64,000 bases of DNA from Elephas maximus indicus (taxonomy: Eukaryota > Chordata > Mammalia > Proboscidea > Elephantidae): positions 146,698,823-146,762,822 of the forward strand of contig NC_064822.1 of NCBI RefSeq assembly GCF_024166365.1. Direction: 5' to 3'. How positions within the stretch are numbered: position 1 is the stretch's first letter; each line of letters starts with the position of its first letter. The notes under the pieces are model-generated. The model made no database searches, was not told the origin of the DNA, and saw only the letters and a list, made by a program, of their open reading frames with translations. The position numbers and the translations under genes were made by a program. This document shows, piece after piece, positions 45,950 to 58,230 of this stretch.

Positions 45950-48394
45950 TTCTGAATTTTCCGAAAAAGCTCTAGTCAAGACATTTTCTTGAAAAAGGTA
46001 TTAGGTAGTTAGCATCCTGTGGCAGATTATAATTTCCAATCATGGCCTCACTAATATATATAGTGATAGAAATGATGCCAGAGATTGCAGGACAGAATTT
46101 TGCAAGACCAACAACTTCTTCATGGCAAATACCTTTTTCATAAACATAAACGGCTACTATACACATGGACCTCACCAGACAGAATACATAGGAATCAAAT
46201 CGACTACATCTGTGGAAACAGACAATGGAAAAGCTCGGTATCATCAGTCAGAACAAGGCCAGGGGCTGACTGTGGATCAGACCATCAATTGTTCATATCC
46301 AAGTTCAAGTTGAAACTGAAGAAAATTAGAACAAGTCCACAAGAGCCAAAGTAGGATCTTGAGTATATCCCACCTAAGTTTGGAGAACATTTCAAGACTA
46401 ATAACTGAAGACCACATAAGTTGTGGAATGGCATCAAGGACATCATACATGAAGAAATCAAGAGGTCATTAAAAAGACAGGAAAGAAAGAAAAGACCAAA
46501 ATGGATGTCAGAGGAGACTCTGTAACTTGCTCTTGAATGTCAAGTAGCTAAAGCAAAAGGAAAAAATGAAGTAAAAGAGTTGAACTGAAGATTTCAAAGG
46601 GTGTCTGGAGAAGACAAAGTAAAGTATTATAATGACGTGTGCAGAGCTGGAGATAGAAAGCCAAAAGGGAAGAACATGCTCAGCATTTCTCAAGGTGAAA
46701 GAACTGAAGAAAAAATTCAAGCCTCGAGTTGCAGTAGTGAAGGATACTATCAGGAAAATATTAAACGAAGCAGGAAGCATCAAAAGAAGATGGAAGGAGT
46801 ATACAAGAGCCATTATACCAAAAGAATTGGTCAATGTTCAACCATTTCAAGAGGAAGCATATGATCAGGAACTGACGGTACTGAAGGGAGTGGTCCAAGT
46901 TGCACTGAAGGCCTTGGCAAAAAACAAGGCTCCAGGAATTGACGGAACATCAGTTGAGATGTTTCAACAAAGGTATGCAGTGCTGGAAGTGCTCACTCGT
47001 CTTTGCCAAGAAATTTGGAAGACAGCTAACTGGCCAAGTGACTGGAAGAGATCCATGTTTATGCCTATTCCCAAGAAAAGTGATTCAGCAGAATGTGGGA
47101 ATTATCGAACAATATCATTAATATAACATGCAAGTAAAATTCTGCCAAAGATCATTCAAAAGTGGTTGTAGCAGTATATTGACAGGAAACTGCCAGAAAT
47201 TCAGGTTGGATTCAGAACGGAACGTGGAACCAGGGATATCATTGTTGATGTCAGATGGATCTTGGCTGAAAGCAGAGAATATCAGAAAGATGTTTACCTG
47301 TCTTTTATTGACTATGCAAAGGCATTTGACTGTGTAGATCATAACAAATTATGGATAACATTGTGAAGAATGGGAATTCCAGAACACTTAATTGTGCTCA
47401 CGAGGAACCTGTACATAGATCAAGAGGCAGTTGTTCGGACAGAACAACGGGATACTGCGTGGTTTAAAGTCAGGAAAGGTGTGCGTCAGGGTTGTATTCT
47501 TTTACCATACGTATTCAGTCTGTGTGCTGAGCAAATAATCCAAGAAACTGGACTATGTGAAGAAAAATTGGGGATCAGGATTGGTGGAAGACTCATTAAT
47601 ATCCTGCATTATGCAAACGGCACAACTTTGCTTGCTGAAAGTGAAGGGGACTTGAAGCACTTACTGATGAAGATCAAAGACCACAGCCTTCGGTATGGAT
47701 TGTACCTCAACATAAAGAAAACAAAAATCCTCACAATTGGACCAATAAGCAACATTATGACAAACGGAGAAAAGGCTGATATTGTCAAGGATTTCATTTT
47801 ACTTTGATCCACAGTCAACACCATGGAAGCAGCAGTTGAGAAATCAAAAGATGCCTTGCACTGGACAAATCTGCTGCAAAAGACCTCTTTAAAATGTTGA
47901 AAAGCAAAGATGTCACCTTGAAGACTAAGATGTGCCTGACCCAAGCCATAGTATTTTCAGTCACATCATATGCATGTGAAAGCTGGACAATGAATAAAGA
48001 AGACGGAAGAATTGATGCCTTTGTATTGTGGTGTTGGTGAAGAATATTGAATATACTGTGAAATGCCAAAAGAAAGAACAAATTTGTCTTGGAAGAAGTA
48101 CAGGCAGAATGCCCCTTAGAAGCAAGAATGGTGAGACTAGGTCTTACATAACTTGGACATACTGTCAGGGGAGATCAGTCCCTGGAAAAGGACATCATGC
48201 TTGGTAAAGTACAGGATCAACGAGAAAAAGGAAGGCCCTCAATGAGATGAATTGACACAGCAGCTGCAACAATGGGCTCAAGCATAATAACAATTGTGGG
48301 CATGGCACAGGACCACGCAGTGTTTCATTCTGTTGCACATAGGGTTCCTATGAGTCGAACCAACTCAATGGAACCTAACAAACACAACAACAAA
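45950..48394 (+). mobile_element. RTE LINE, about 2.4 kb, 5'-truncated
   Basis: The longest plus-strand RTE here. It holds the C-terminal part of the endonuclease, the whole RT region and the 3' end (AACTCAATGGAACCTAACAAACACAACAACAA). Layout and motifs are those of RTE/BovB-clade LINEs. The 5' boundary is approximate because the first part is diverged. Confidence 0.88.
46060..47807 (+). pseudogene. RTE ORF (endonuclease end and reverse transcriptase), broken
   Basis: Endonuclease C-terminal text (LYTWTSPDRIHRNQIDYI, GADCGSDHQLF) is at 46085-46354. RT fingers (APGIDGTSVEMF, PIPKKSDSAECGNYRTISLI) are at 46632-47126. The palm has AFDCVDHNKLW near 47325-47360. The catalytic box, YADD elsewhere in the family, reads YANG at 47610-47621, so both catalytic Asp are gone. 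There are several stops and frame changes. Confidence 0.9.
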
Positions 48395-49222
48395 TATATA
48401 TTCCATCTAACATCCTCTTACAACCAATCTCCCTCTCCCGTGAACATAGGTGGACTATTTTAAAATTCCCAACCAATACAGCATGACAGATTTGGCACTA
48501 TGTGACTTCTGAGGAGGGGTCATAAAAGGCAATGCAGATGTCAGCTGGCTCTCTCTATTCAGACAAGTGTCCTTGTAGTTCTAAGATGCCATATAACAAA
48601 TCTGACCACCTTGAAAATTTCCTGTGGGAAAAAACACATACATATCAGCAGTAATATCTGTTTCAGTTCCCAGATGTTAAAGTCTTCCTGTGCTGGCATT
48701 GTACATGTGAGAGAATCTTTAGATGAGCTCACCTACTGAGTGGCCCAGGCAGTTTGACAAGCTAATATACAACCTTTTGAAGGGATACGACCTCAAACAA
48801 GGACTTATGGTATTCCCATGAATCCTCAGATTCATAAAGCCCAACACATCCTATGCAGGGCCAATTGTTGAGAACTTTTATAGCTTCAGAGTCAAGGAGA
48901 ACACCTTAACAGCAGAGAAAGAAATGAATACTTCTAAAAAGAACAAAATTTAGACTGATAGTTGATTTCTCAGTAGCAATATAGAAGCCAGAAAAAATGG
49001 AGAGTAATGTATGTAAGGTGCTAAGAAAAAATAACCGTCGAACCTAAAGTATATACCCAGTGAGATTATATATTATTTTAAACATATAGTATTCAATTTT
49101 TATAGGCTACAACAAAGATGTATTCATAGGAACTTGTATGCTATTCAATGAATAGAAGGGGCACAAATAAGAATATTGAAAATGAGAAGGGAAGATAACT
49201 ACAGACAGTGCTCCTTGCTCCT
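48395..49222. other. No gene seen
   Basis: Unassigned sequence of ordinary composition. No frame or repeat that I can support. Confidence 0.5.
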
Positions 49223-49372
49223 TGCGGTTGAGGCGGTTCCAATTGATATTGACACTGTAGGACAGAGCAGAACTGCCCCATAGGGTTTCTAAGGAGTAGA
49301 AGGCAGATTTGAATTGTTAACCTTTTTGTTAGCAGCCGAGTTCTTAACCACTACACCACCAGGGCTCCACAG
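49223..49372 (-). mobile_element. AfroSINE, short form, diverged
   Basis: GCGGTTGAGGCGGTTCCAATTG... GTAGGACAGAGCAGAAC ... TTAACCACTACACCACCAGGGC, minus orientation. Confidence 0.85.
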
Positions 49373-49690
49373 ACACCGCAGGGAACATAATGTTATGGAA
49401 AACAAAAACAAGACCTAAACGAGTATACATTGTGTGATTCAATTTTGATAGAGGTTAAAGACCGGTAAAAAGATAAAATTTATTAATTACTTGAAATGGT
49501 CACTGTAAGAAGGAAAATGGAAAACAGGAACTTTAAGACAAACAGAAGGAGAGGAATGAGAAAAAGGCCTTCAAATGTTATATAATGTTCTGTTTATTAT
49601 GCTGCATGATACACAGGTATTCTATTTATTATACTATGAATGCACAGAAGTTCATAGATTATTTTATATTCTGTTTTATGTTATATTTCA
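49373..49690. other. AT-rich, no gene seen
   Basis: No recognisable element until L1 3'UTR sequence begins at about 49690. Confidence 0.4.
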
Positions 49691-50112
49691 TTTTTTTTTT
49701 ATTTTACTTTAGATGAAGGCTTAGAGGACAAACCAGCTTCTCATTAAACAATTAATGCACATATTGTTTTGTGACATTGGTTGCCAACTCCACAACATGT
49801 CAACACTTTCCCCTCCTTGACCTTGGGTCACCTATTACCAGCTTTCCTGTCCCCTCCTGCCTTCTTGGAAACCCTGGCAACACAGTGGTTAACAACTAGG
49901 GATGCTAACCAAAACATCGGCAGTTCAAATCCACCAGACACTGGAAAACCCTATGAGGCAGTTCTACTCTGTCTTATAGGTCGCCAGGAGTCAAAATCAA
50001 CTTGTTGGCAAAGGTTTTTTTTTTTTTTTTTTTTCATGTTTCTTGACTTCTCATCCTTGCCCTTGAGTTGGTGTGTCCATTTAGTCTCATTTTGTTTTAT
50101 GAACCTAAGAGA
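49691..50112 (-). mobile_element. 5'-truncated L1 3' end with SINE insertion
   Basis: TTTTACTTTAGATGAAGGCTTAGAGG... matches the antisense L1 3'UTR at 36070-36310. It resumes after the SINE with TTGACTTCTCATCCTTGCCC. Confidence 0.8.
49868..50034 (+). mobile_element. AfroSINE, short form, in L1 3'UTR
   Basis: GAAACCCTGGCAACACAGTGG to GGCAAAGG plus a long T-run. Flanked by ttcttg (49862-49867 and 50040-50045). Confidence 0.87.
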
Positions 50113-52046
50113 TAATTTTACTGATGTGGGATAATAACTGAGATAACTAAATGCATCTAAGTACCTGAATGCAAGAATCTACCATCAATTCTGAATGCAC
50201 TGTAGTTAGATATATTTCTTACCTTAGAGGTAGAAGAAAGCATAACTTTTAATATAGTTATGTTTACTTACATTGCAGAAAATAGCTTATATTTTGAATA
50301 TTTCACCCATGACTACTTTATCATGTAACTTCACTACAAAAGAGGTTTAATTAAATTAAGCAAAATTTTTTAAAAAATCATATTATGATTGGAAGAGTCC
50401 ATACATCAAATATTGCACACTTACTGTTTTTAATGTAACAAAATAAAATTATTTTCTGAATACTATTATTTCTTTACTGTTTGCTCAGGCAATTTCCTAT
50501 TCAGTTTCTGTGAGCATTTTTTCATTGTTCCTGCCTTGTCTTAATGATCCAGAAATTTAAAAGAGGTCATGATATATTCAATAAATTTGTTCAGACCTTG
50601 AGATTCTTCAAATAATGGAAAATATGCCTTTGTAAAGCAGGGCATGTTAGTCTTTGCTGCTTTTTACAGTTTAGACTACTTTATGACTTTTTCTCAATAA
50701 AAACCATAAAAATAAAGTGACCATGTAAGGGTTTATGATGGGCCTCTGACCCGACATGGTGTTGCTAATGGTAGCAAAATTATTTCCTGAATCTGCTAAA
50801 ATACCTGAAAGTGCCTATTTTAAAATACATGGGCAAAGAGAAGGTCTGGAAAATCCATTTGAAGAAAACTCTTCATCTGGCAGCTGCACACAGGAAGAAA
50901 AGTGTCCACAAAATATACATTAAACATCTAAAAATATATATCAAAAAACACCTTAGCCATTATGCCTTGGAGAAAATCCAGTGAGAGAGATCTTGACAAA
51001 AGATAAAATATAAAAATTACTGAAATCATGAACATTAACTCTCAAGTTCCATCCCTCATTGAATTTATTTTTTCATAGTAGAGACAAAGAATGATGAAAA
51101 AATAGTGGCTCTTCGGACATAATTTCTCTGTTCATTGTTTGTTTCCTAAAAATAAGAATCATACCATTTGAAGACTTGAGTTTAGGGGTTGGAGCTATAA
51201 AAAGTCAGATTAAATTAACAAGATATTTTTTCTCTAAACACTATAATAGATTTAACTCTCTGCCAGGAACCTTTTACATTAGGATTTGAAACTTATATGT
51301 ATTACTCAATATATAAGAATAAATACTATTATTGGTCATAGGAATCTTGAAATCATTGGCTCTGTATTGTCTGGTGAATGAAGCTGAGATCAGAGGATTG
51401 AGAAAAGAGGCAATGTGATATAACAATGAATTGGTACAGTCACTGTGTTTTAGTGGTATCTACAACCTGGCCTTCAAAATAGGTTATTATATTATTTTTC
51501 TTGGTCATTATCAAGAAAATCCTTTCCAGTAATGGCTTAAACAAATTAGATTTTTTTTCTCTCCTTTTTATAATATAACAAGAGAAAAGTGATGATGGTA
51601 ATAGCTATAGCAGCTCAGTAATTTGGTACTGCTATATCTGCAGTTCTCATGGACTTTTTCCAAGACCCTAAGGCGCCTGCCATGGCACCAGTGAAAATAT
51701 TCACATTCAAGTCAGGAAGAAGGGGTAAGAGTGGTTCTAGATATAAACTATTCTTTTTATAAAAATAACAAATGTTTCTCATGAGCACCTCTTATAAGCT
51801 TTCATATATATCTCATTGTCCACAACTGCGTCATATGGCCACCTTTAAGGGGAAGGAAGGGTGGGAGAGCAAGCCTTAACTTTTTCAGCCTCTACAGTTG
51901 GTATATGGAAAGAGGTAGAAAGTTATTGGGAATGGAAATTTTATTGGCCAACCACAGGGCCTCCCAAATCATTAAAATTTATTAATTCAGTCAGTATGTG
52001 TTTGTTGAATGTTACATATTTTTTTAGGTTCTTTTTAGAAAATATA
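50113..52046. other. AT-rich unique-looking DNA, no gene seen
   Basis: About 1.9 kb with no repeat that I can name and no supported coding frame or splice-bounded conserved-looking exon. Confidence 0.5.
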
Positions 52047-52258
52047 TGTTGTTGTTAGTTGCAGTCAGGTTGATTCTGACTCATGGCGACCCTGTGTGTA
52101 CACAGTAGAACTGCTCCATAGGGTTTTCAAGTCTATGACCTTTCAAAAGCTGATCACCAGGCCTGTCATCCAAGGCACCTTTGGGAGGGTTCAGACCAGC
52201 AACCATTTGGCTAGTGTACTTGAGCACTTAATTGTTCGTGCCACCCAAGGACTCCTAG
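52047..52258 (-). mobile_element. AfroSINE-type element, long form
   Basis: TGTTGTTGTTAGTTGCAGTCAGGTTG (RTE-like tail, antisense), the ATCACCAGGCCTGTCATCC middle segment, and a tRNA-like head (antisense) near GTGCCACCCAAGGACTCC. It has the central block missing from short-form copies. Confidence 0.8.
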
Positions 52259-52390
52259 CAAACATATACACTTATGTAAATTACGTTAAATATTAGGGAA
52301 TGAAAATGAGAGATTTTAACTGAGTAATTACAAATAAAATCCTGGAACAGATAAAATAAAGAAAGACTAGGAAGCGTATCACCCTATAAT

Positions 52391-52592
52391 GGAGCCGCTG
52401 GGTGGTATAAACGGTTAATGCTCTCAGCTGCTAACCAAAAATTTGGAGTTTCAAGTCCACTGAGAGGTATCTCAGAAGAAAGGCCTAGTGATCTACTTCT
52501 GAAAAATCCCTTATTAAAAACCCTGTGAAGCACAGTTCTACTCTGGCCCACAAGGAGCCGCCATGAGTTAGAACCTACTTGACAGTAACTGG
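52391..52592 (+). mobile_element. AfroSINE-type element, long form
   Basis: GGAGCCGCTGGGTGGTATAAACGG head, middle block with GAAAGGCCTAGTGATCTACTTCTG, then AACCCTGTGAAGCACAGTTCTACTC. Diverged, so presumably older. Confidence 0.83.
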
Positions 52593-54300
52593 TGTATCAT
52601 CCTATAATAACAAAACTGGTTATTTGGTAAAAGTTAAGGCAAATGTTTATTTTGTTTAAAATATTTAATTATTCAGCTCTTACATTGTTAATAATAAAGC
52701 AGAATTCTGAAAATTGATTTCTTCTTTTGAATCTGAAAAAATCCAATTTTGGAAGTTTCACAAATAAAAAAAATACTCTATAAATATATTTCACTAAATT
52801 ATCTTTTCAGAATATGTGTATGAATGCCTATACTATTTGCCTACATTTGCCATGTCTTAAACTAATTTTCTTTCTCAGACTTGTCTATGGGACTGGAATT
52901 AAAAGCTATTTTTTGGCTACAGATGAGGTTATTATCCTGAAGGAGCTCTTAACTGCTGTAACATTTGAGTGAAATCTTCATCTCTCTTTTCAGTGTTCAC
53001 ATTCTCCTGAATTTCAGGTAGAGAAAGGAGCATAACAGGGATTTAACTAGTTTAGTTTGCAAACCCCATCTTTATTACCCCTAGAAATAAACATGTTCTC
53101 TGTATCAAAACTAACTTCCCATCCCCATTTGTTTCTTCAGTGATCCCTTATTCTTCCAAGACATTACTAAGTACATTTCTGTATTAAAGTCTATTATTTA
53201 GAGTAATTAGCATCAAAAATAAAAATAAAGAGGTAAATTTAATTTTAGTGATAAATTTTCTTTAACCCAATATTCCAAAATATTGTCATTTCAACATGTA
53301 CTTAATACACAAATTATTATTGAAATATTTTGCGTTTTTTGTACTAAGTGTTCAAAATCTAGTGAGGGTTTTACATTTACAGCATATCTCAGACTGCCAG
53401 CAATTCAAGTGCTCAACAGCTAAATATGATTGGTGACTACTGTTTTGGATACTGTGACTCCAGACTCTTTAGGATGTAGCTATTCTGTTCCCAGTTGACT
53501 CATGTAGCCCATGTGCTTTAACAATCAAGCCCGGTGCCGAGTTAAGATAATTGTATATGATTTGAAGTGAGTAGCAAAGATGCAGGCCTAAACAGAATGC
53601 AAAACCACCTGTACTTGGAAGATAAATCAACTGCGTACCTTAAGCCAAAAGTTACACCATCTATAAGAAAACATTTAGATAATTATTACAAAACTGATTT
53701 TAATGGTAAAACATTGTAAACATAACTGTCCAACATTAGAGGACTAACTGAATAATTTTATATATATATATATATTTAGTAACATGGATAATATATCAAT
53801 AAAATATTTTAAGTAAAAGAAGTTACAAGAAATTATGTATGGTATGACTGCGTTTTGATAAAAAAATCACTATTTAAACATATATATGTTTATATATACA
53901 TAGCAAAAAAACTAAAAAGCTGTAGATCAAACTCTTTAAAACATATATCTGAATGAGTTATAAAAATTTTATATATTTTTCCACATGGTTATCTATATTT
54001 TCTAAAAAGTACTATTTTTTATTTGTAACAAAAATATCAAAGATTGGATATCAGTATGTAGAAATAGACAATCTGAAAATTCTTCTACTATAAATACCTG
54101 GATATGCAAACTGTATCAAACATTATCTCACATACATAATTAAGCTTATGTAAAAGAAAGTAATATTTCTAATTTCCCATATAAAAGAAAGAATTCAAAA
54201 CAACTTATTTATCAGAAAGCAGCTGAGGCTGACATTGGGACTATAACTCTTCCCAGTGATTGGGTATCTGAGGATGGGCAGGAAGCTTCTCTATAAACTA
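52593..54300. other. AT-rich, no gene seen; (TA)n at 53758-53778
   Basis: About 1.7 kb of AT-rich DNA with a short TA dinucleotide run. No supported gene. Confidence 0.5.
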
Positions 54301-54304
54301 CGCT

Positions 54305-54500
54305 ATTGTTGTTAGATGTCGTCTAGTCGATTTTGACTTATAGCGACTCCATGTGATAGGGTAGAACTGCCCCACAGGGTTTTCTAGACTATAATCTTTA
54401 GGGCAGCAGATCACCAGGTCTTTCTCCTGCAGGGCCACTGAGTGGGTTCGATTCACTAAAGCAGCTGAGCACTTAGTCATTGTGCCACCAAGGCTCATTA
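54305..54500 (-). mobile_element. AfroSINE-type element, long form
   Basis: TTGTTGTTAGATGTCGTCTAGTCG tail (antisense), middle block GCAGATCACCAGGTCTTTCTCC, head end GTGCCACCAAGGCTC. Confidence 0.83.
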
Positions 54501-54571
54501 TAGGACTCCTTTTAATGTGTATACAGGAAGATGAACTACACATTGAGCCTCTGAAAGATCAATGTTTAAAA

Positions 54572-54602
54572 CTGAACCCTCTACAGCAAGCTATAGGGTC
54601 AC
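54572..54602 (+). mobile_element. SINE/RTE tail, left part, cut by a solo LTR
   Basis: ACTGAACCCTCTACAGCAAGCTATAGGGTCAC resembles the AfroSINE body. The matching right part (TAGCTATGAGCCAGAATCGATTTGACTG) begins at 55110, after the LTR. Confidence 0.65.
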
Positions 54603-55109
54603 TGTCTTAGTTATCTACAGCTGCTGTAACAGAAATACCACAAGTGGATGGCGTTAACAAAAAGAAATTTATTCTTTCGCCATCTGGTAGGCTATAAGTT
54701 CAAATTCAGGGCGCTGGTTCCAGGGGAAGGCTTTCTTTCTCTGTAGGCTCTGGAGGAAGGTCCTTTTCATCAGTCTTCCACTGGACTAGAAGCTTCTCTG
54801 TGCAGGAACCCTGGGACCAAAGGACGTGGTCTGCTCCCGCCACTGCTTTCTTGGTGGTATGAGGTACCCATGTCTCTCTGCTTGCTTCCGTCTTTTATAT
54901 CTCAAAAGAGATTGTCTTAAGACACTAATCTTTTAGATCTTATCAATATGACTGCCACCAATCCATCTCATTACATCATAGTAATAGAATTTACAACACA
55001 TAGGGAAATCACATCAGATGACAAAATGGTAGACAATCATACAATACTGGGAATCATGGCCTAGCCTGGTTTACAGATATTTTGGGGGGACACGATTCAA
55101 TCCATGATA
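54603..55109 (-). mobile_element. Solo LTR (ERVL/MaLR-like family), copy 4, inside a SINE
   Basis: TGTCTTAGTTATCTACAGC to TTCAATCCATGATA. The flanks gtcac (54598-54602) and gtagc (55110-55114) both differ by one base from the SINE sequence gtcgc, as expected for an aged 5-bp duplication. Confidence 0.82.
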
Positions 55110-55163
55110 GTAGCTATGAGCCAGAATCGATTTGACTGCACACAACAGCAACAACAACAAACC
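55110..55163 (+). mobile_element. SINE/RTE tail, right part
   Basis: GTAGCTATGAGCCAGAATCG... ending CACAACAGCAACAACAACAA. Confidence 0.65.
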
Positions 55164-55509
55164 ATCAAGCTAATCCTCAGTGAGAGGAAAAAAAAAAAAA
55201 AAAAAAAGGCTAGAAAATCCATCCATAAACACAGGGAAATCACAATCAAGTTTTTATGTTTTATTTTTGGTCTCTGGCTGGGGTGTCTTCTAAGAATTTG
55301 AAACTGTATGTGTACCCTCCAATAGGTGTGCAGTTCAACTTACAGCACATGTATGACATGGGAAAAGTCTAACTGATAGATAAATACAAAAATTTCATCC
55401 CAAGATAGTGACACTCCTATGGCAAGACAAACTCTAAAGCTGCCCAAGATTTTCACAGAATATTACAAATAATTATCACATAATATAAATTTACAAAGAT
55501 CATTAAGGT

Positions 55510-55960
55510 TACTACTGCTGTGTAACAAATTCCTACAAAACTTTCTGGCTTAAAACAACCCTTTCATATACTCATGGGTTCCGTAGACTTGGAATTCAGA
55601 CAGAACACAGGAGGAATGTATTATTTGTTACATGATGTCAGGGACCTAGGATTGCAAAGACTTGATAGCTAGGTGTGATCCCATGGCTGGTGGGGAGAAT
55701 CATCCAGAGGAGTCTTCACTTATATGTCTGGGAGTTGATTTTGACTGTTGGCTGGGCATTCAGCTAGAGCTGTTCAGGTAAGCATCAACATGTGGCCTAT
55801 CCACGTGACCTGGGCTTCTTTACCTCATGGTGGTTCCAGGGTTCCAAAAGGAGGTGTCCCTGCAAAGAAGTCAGAAACTGCATTTCTTTTTGTGAAATAG
55901 CTTCAGGAAATCTGCAGCACCACTTCCATTATATTCCATTCATTAAAAATGAGTAATTTA
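55510..55960. repeat. Old repeat-like stretch (family unassigned)
   Basis: GGTTACTACTGCTGTGTAACAAATTCC followed by CTGGCTTAAAACAACCC and TGGCTGGGCATTC recalls an old mammalian LTR- or MER-type repeat. Assignment not possible by eye. Confidence 0.35.
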
Positions 55961-57373
55961 GATCAGCCAGGATTCAAGAGAAGAGGACATAGACACCATC
56001 CTCAATGAAAAGAGTGTTAAAGGATTTGTAGACATATTTTAAACCTGATACAGTTTGTATTCTGGCCTCAAATTATTTACGTTCTTCCCACTTGTAAAAC
56101 ATACTCACCTCCTTCCAAGACCCTTCAGAAGTCTGTTTCATTACAGAATTAGGCTTAACTTGAAGTTTATTATCTCATAATCTATATCTGATCCAGGTCA
56201 GAAATAGTTCTTCAGGTACAATTACTCTTAGCCAAAGACCTATGAACCAGTGAGAAAAGTTATCTGCCCTCTCCCCCAAATATGCAACATCTATGGTGAT
56301 ACAAGCATAGAATAACTGTTAAAGATACTCCCACCTAAAATAGTGGCAAATAGAGACAGAGAGCAGTGACTGGTCCATAAAATCCTGTGAAGTCAAGCCA
56401 GGCACATGGTGGCAGTTCCTTGATGAAGACTCAATCCTACTTTCTGAACAGTCTTCTCTCCTCCCCCTCCTCCCCCGTGATATTTGCCTCTGACCTCTGA
56501 GTTCTTGGTTCTTCTCTCTAACATGCTGTATAGTATTTTCATAGGTAAAGCAGGACACATTATAAACTTATAATATAAAATTACTAATATTTTAAGAGAT
56601 TAAAGATACAACATAAAATCTTAAAACTATTAAGTACCATAATACAGTGGATATTGATTTAAAAAATTAGAATTTTAAAAATTAAAAATATTAGTAAAAC
56701 TTAAAATATATTGCATGGGTAAAATAGGTATTGTTGAAGGAAGAATTAGTTATGTGGTGAAAAGAGCTAAGAAAATGCAGACTAGAGAGACTAAGAATGA
56801 AACATATGTGTGGTTTAAGAGACTTGTGGAGCTAAAGTTACATGGTTTAACGTATTCTAATACAGTCCCTTGAGGAAAGGAAAGGGGCATTATATGATGT
56901 TTTAATGACTGCAAATGTTTCAGAATTATCTTAAAACCTTAAATGCTAGAAGTATAGCCAGTGCTAATAAGAATAAATGACAATAAATCTTTACCTAGAA
57001 ATATTATAAGGAGTCTGTAGTGTCAGAGAAATCCCATAAACAGACGGGATAAACAACAAAACAAACAAATAACCCAGAATAACTACAAAAGCAACAAGTT
57101 GGACACTAGACTTGATAGAAGCAAAGCATCAAAAGATACTGATATCATGTACTCATAGTGCTCAGAAAAAATCATTATTAGTCTAGAATTCCAAACACAG
57201 GTAAGCTATGGTTAAGAGTAGGAATGAAACAGATATTTTCTAGAGAAACAATGAGTGAAAGTTCACTGATAGATTTTCACTTGAAAATGTTACTAAAGAA
57301 TGTCATTCAGGAGGAATGAAACTACACACTAGGAGGGAGTAGGATGAAAGATGTAAAAGAATGTGTAAAATGT
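55961..57373. other. No gene seen
   Basis: AT-rich unassigned DNA with no supported frame. Confidence 0.45.
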
Positions 57374-58230
57374 ATGTTGTTGTTGCTGTTAGGTGGCATC
57401 AGTTTGGCTCCGACTCATAGTGACTCTATGTACAACAGAACAAAACACTGCCAGGTCCTCTACCATTCTCATGATCATTGTTGTGCTTGAGCCCATTGTT
57501 GCAACCACTGTGTCAATCCATCTCCTTGAGGGTCTTCCTCTTTTTTGCTGACCCTCTACTTTACCAAGCATGATGTCCTTCAGTGGGGACTGATCCCTCC
57601 TGATAACATGTCCAAAGTATGTAAGGCATAGTCTCGCCATCCTTGCTTCTAATGAGCATTCTGGCTGTACTTCTTCCAAGACAGATTTGTTCATTCTTTT
57701 GGCAGTTCATGGTATATTCAATATCCTTCACCAACACCATAATTCAAAGGCATCAATTCTTATTTGGTCTTTTTTCTTCATTGGGTAGCTTTCGCATACA
57801 TATGAGGCAATTGAAAACATTATGGCTCAGGTCAGGTGCAGGTCTTCAAAGTGACATCTTGCTTTTTAACAGTTTAAAGAGGTCTTCTGCAGCAGATTTG
57901 CTCAATGCAATGTATCTTTTGATTTCTTGACTGCTGCTTCCATGGGTGTTGATTGTGGATTCAAGTAAAATGAAATCCTTGACAACTTCAGTCTTTTCTC
58001 TGTTTATCTGATGTTGCTTATTGGTCTAGTTGTGAGAATTTTGTTTTCTTTATGTTGAGGTGTAATCCATACTGAAGGCTGTGGTCTTTGATCTTCATTA
58101 GTAAATGCTTCAAGTCCTCTTCCCTTTCAGCAAGCAAGGTTGTGTCATCTGTGTAATGCAGGTTGTTAATGAGTCTTCCTCCAATCTTGATGCCATGTTC
58201 TTCTTCAGATAGTTCAGCTTCTTGATGCGT
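57374..58230 (-). mobile_element. RTE LINE 3' half
   Basis: Begins ATGTTGTTGTTGCTGTTAGGTGGCATCAG (3' end) and extends into the RT palm. The catalytic box reads YTDD at 58141-58152 (Ala to Thr). Open piece 57389-57694 covers the C-terminus (YFGHVIRRDQ). Frameshifted. Confidence 0.87.
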
